Below are positions 62,828-64,000 of a stretch of 64,000 bases of DNA, one piece after another (within the stretch, counting starts at the first letter, position 1; each line of letters opens with the position of its first letter). This stretch comes from Gordonia jinhuaensis (GTDB taxonomy: Bacteria > Actinomycetota > Actinomycetes > Mycobacteriales > Mycobacteriaceae), in contig NZ_BMGC01000001.1 in the NCBI RefSeq assembly GCF_014639795.1, positions 77,382-141,381 of the forward strand, given 5' to 3'. The notes below the pieces were generated by a model. It searched no databases. It worked only from the letters and a program-made list of their open reading frames with translations, and was not told the DNA's origin. Made by a program: the position numbers and the translations under genes.

Positions 62828-64000
62828 TCAGTAGTTGAGGTTCAGCGGACCACTTTTGTGCGGCCCCTGATCGTCATCATCGGGCAGGTCGAGAACGGGC
62901 ACGACAGCGTCGAGTCCCGGCCCGATGATCTCTTCACCGTTCTTAATCGACAACAACAGCTTCGAGGGTTTGTGCGCCTTGTCGTCGTTGCTCTTTGCCG
63001 CTGAGCCGCCGCGTGCAGCCATCGGCGCGCCACCGGCAGACTGCGACGACACGCTCGCTCCTTGAGCGGCACGCATCGCTGCGGCCTCGGCAGCTGCCAT
63101 CCGGGGCGTGAGACGCGCCGCATTCTCCGCAGCGCCCAACGCTCCGGCGCCGACGCCACCGAGCGCTCCGGCGCCGCCGAGTCCACCCACGGCGCCGAGC
63201 CCTGCGGACAATCCCCCGGCGCCGCCGGCACGGGAGGCAGCAGCTCCAGCTGCGCCCGCAGCACCGCCCATTCCCGGCAGGAAGCCTTCTGCACCGAGGC
63301 CATCAGCACCACCGGAGAGTCCCATGGTCTCGGTTGAGGCTCCGTCAGAAGACCGGCTCAGTCCGTCTGCAGCCTGCGACAGGCTGCTTGCGGCATTCTG
63401 ACTGGCCGATTGCATCGACGACAGCGCCGACCCGGGGTTCGTCGAACCAGCGGACGCAGCAGCCGCCTTCGCCGAATCAAGCCCAGATGCCGACTCGGCG
63501 AGCTCCTTGGCCGCGTTGCTCCCCGAAGTGCCAGCGCTCGCGCTTGCGCCGATACCCGACAGTCCCCCACCAGCACCGCTCCCGCCGCCGAAACCACCAA
63601 GATTCGCGGCACTGATACCGCTGCCCCCGACACCCCACCCTGGGGGCGCGGGCACCACCGGCTTGGCAACCACCGGATTGTAGGGCGTGGACGCCTTCGG
63701 CATGCCCGTGTTGTTCTCGATCACCGCCGGGTTGTACAGCGACGCCATCAGCTCTCGCGCCTTCTCCGTGCGCGAATCATTATGAACAAACGAAGTCACC
63801 TTGCCGAAAAACTTCTTCACACCGCTACCGGTTGCTACGGAGGGCTCGGGAACCTTGGCCTGGAAGGCGGTCAGTGACTCGGTCAGTGCGCCTGTGCTCG
63901 CTGCGGCCACTCGCAACTCCGATTGGATCTGGTTGGCAGACGTTACGAAGTTCTGCAGACCTTCGCGAATCGCTTGGGGTCCTGAACCATCCCAATGCGT
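62828..64000 (-). CDS. Gly/Ala/Ser-rich type VII secretion substrate-like protein, partial
   Basis: Runs off the right edge with no stop, so at least 390 residues of the C-terminal side are seen; an internal TTG at 63916 is not the start. The visible N-terminal part contains WDGSGPQAIREGLQNFV, TSANQIQSELRVAAASTGALTESLTAF, an ESX/PPE-like helical segment, then a basic FFGKVTS stretch. About 300 residues of Gly, Ala and Ser repeats follow, and an acidic end LDLPDDDDQGPHKSG. Layout resembles large T7SS effectors of Actinobacteria. Function unknown. Related in kind to the EspC-like gene 2.5 kb away. Confidence 0.7.
   Translation of the reverse strand, partial: THWDGSGPQAIREGLQNFVTSANQIQSELRVAAASTGALTESLTAFQAKVPEPSVATGSGVKKFFGKVTSFVHNDSRTEKARELMASLYNPAVIENNTGMPKASTPYNPVVAKPVVPAPPGWGVGGSGISAANLGGFGGGSGAGGGLSGIGASASAGTSGSNAAKELAESASGLDSAKAAAASAGSTNPGSALSSMQSASQNAASSLSQAADGLSRSSDGASTETMGLSGGADGLGAEGFLPGMGGAAGAAGAAASRAGGAGGLSAGLGAVGGLGGAGALGGVGAGALGAAENAARLTPRMAAAEAAAMRAAQGASVSSQSAGGAPMAARGGSAAKSNDDKAHKPSKLLLSIKNGEEIIGPGLDAVVPVLDLPDDDDQGPHKSGPLNLNY

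Noticed and set aside
1-64000. Search for mobile elements, tRNA genes and CRISPR arrays
   Set aside because: No transposase or integrase, no inverted-repeat-bounded element, no tRNA cloverleaf and no repeat-spacer pattern was found; all tandem arrays lack spacers.

Overview
The window is high-GC, densely coded DNA from a mycolic-acid actinobacterium (order Mycobacteriales). Gene content and order point to Gordonia or a close relative rather than to Mycobacterium itself. Three blocks keep the gene order I know from Mycobacterium tuberculosis: positions 1-8904 (Rv1232c to Rv1220c), 8974-31936 (Rv3264c to Rv3285) and 43109-62701 (Rv3296 to Rv3311). Locus names are from memory and were not checked by search.

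Layout. 1-8904: end of an MgtE/CBS protein, DUF1003 membrane protein, lytic transglycosylase, Mrp, TatB, HtrA, RseA, SigE and an O-methyltransferase; this is the envelope-stress sigma factor with its anti-sigma factor and protease. 8974-15530: GDP-mannose pyrophosphorylase, rhamnosyltransferase WbbL, RmlD, an LCP ligase and a TIGR03089 protein, for mannose supply, the rhamnose linker of the cell wall and its attachment. 15695-23197: acyl-CoA dehydrogenase, PurE/PurK, GtrA, a two-component system, a PH-domain protein and a Tyr/Gln-rich membrane protein. 23289-31936: BirA, AccD5, AccE5, Maf, SseA, SufE-like, a condensation-domain acyltransferase and AccA3, giving the acyl-CoA carboxylase with the enzyme that biotinylates it.

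32103-42852 is an accessory block between the AccA3 and Lhr neighbourhoods. It encodes purine breakdown (Mo-cofactor nucleotidyltransferase, OHCU decarboxylase, HIU hydrolase, guanine deaminase, 8-oxoguanine deaminase, a two-gene xanthine-dehydrogenase-type enzyme), followed by an FprB ferredoxin reductase coupled to an AurF-like di-iron oxygenase behind a palindromic operator.

43109-62701: Lhr helicase, Nei glycosylase, Acg-type nitroreductase, LpdA-like flavoprotein, GGCT-like protein, M20 amidohydrolase, crotonase, purine nucleoside phosphorylase, PmmB, a lone ABC ATPase, a ClC channel, Upp, then an EspC-like protein with an NlpC/P60 hydrolase, and an acidic Rv3311-like protein. The right edge cuts a Gly/Ala/Ser-rich protein that resembles type VII secretion substrates.

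Two genome-style features recur. First, many genes have a TANNNT box 6-8 bases before an ATG or GTG, the layout of leaderless transcripts, which fixes many start codons. Second, short tandem duplications of 12-30 bases sit at gene borders or in frame inside genes (Lcp, PmmB, Nei). I see no tRNA, rRNA, CRISPR array, insertion sequence or prophage.
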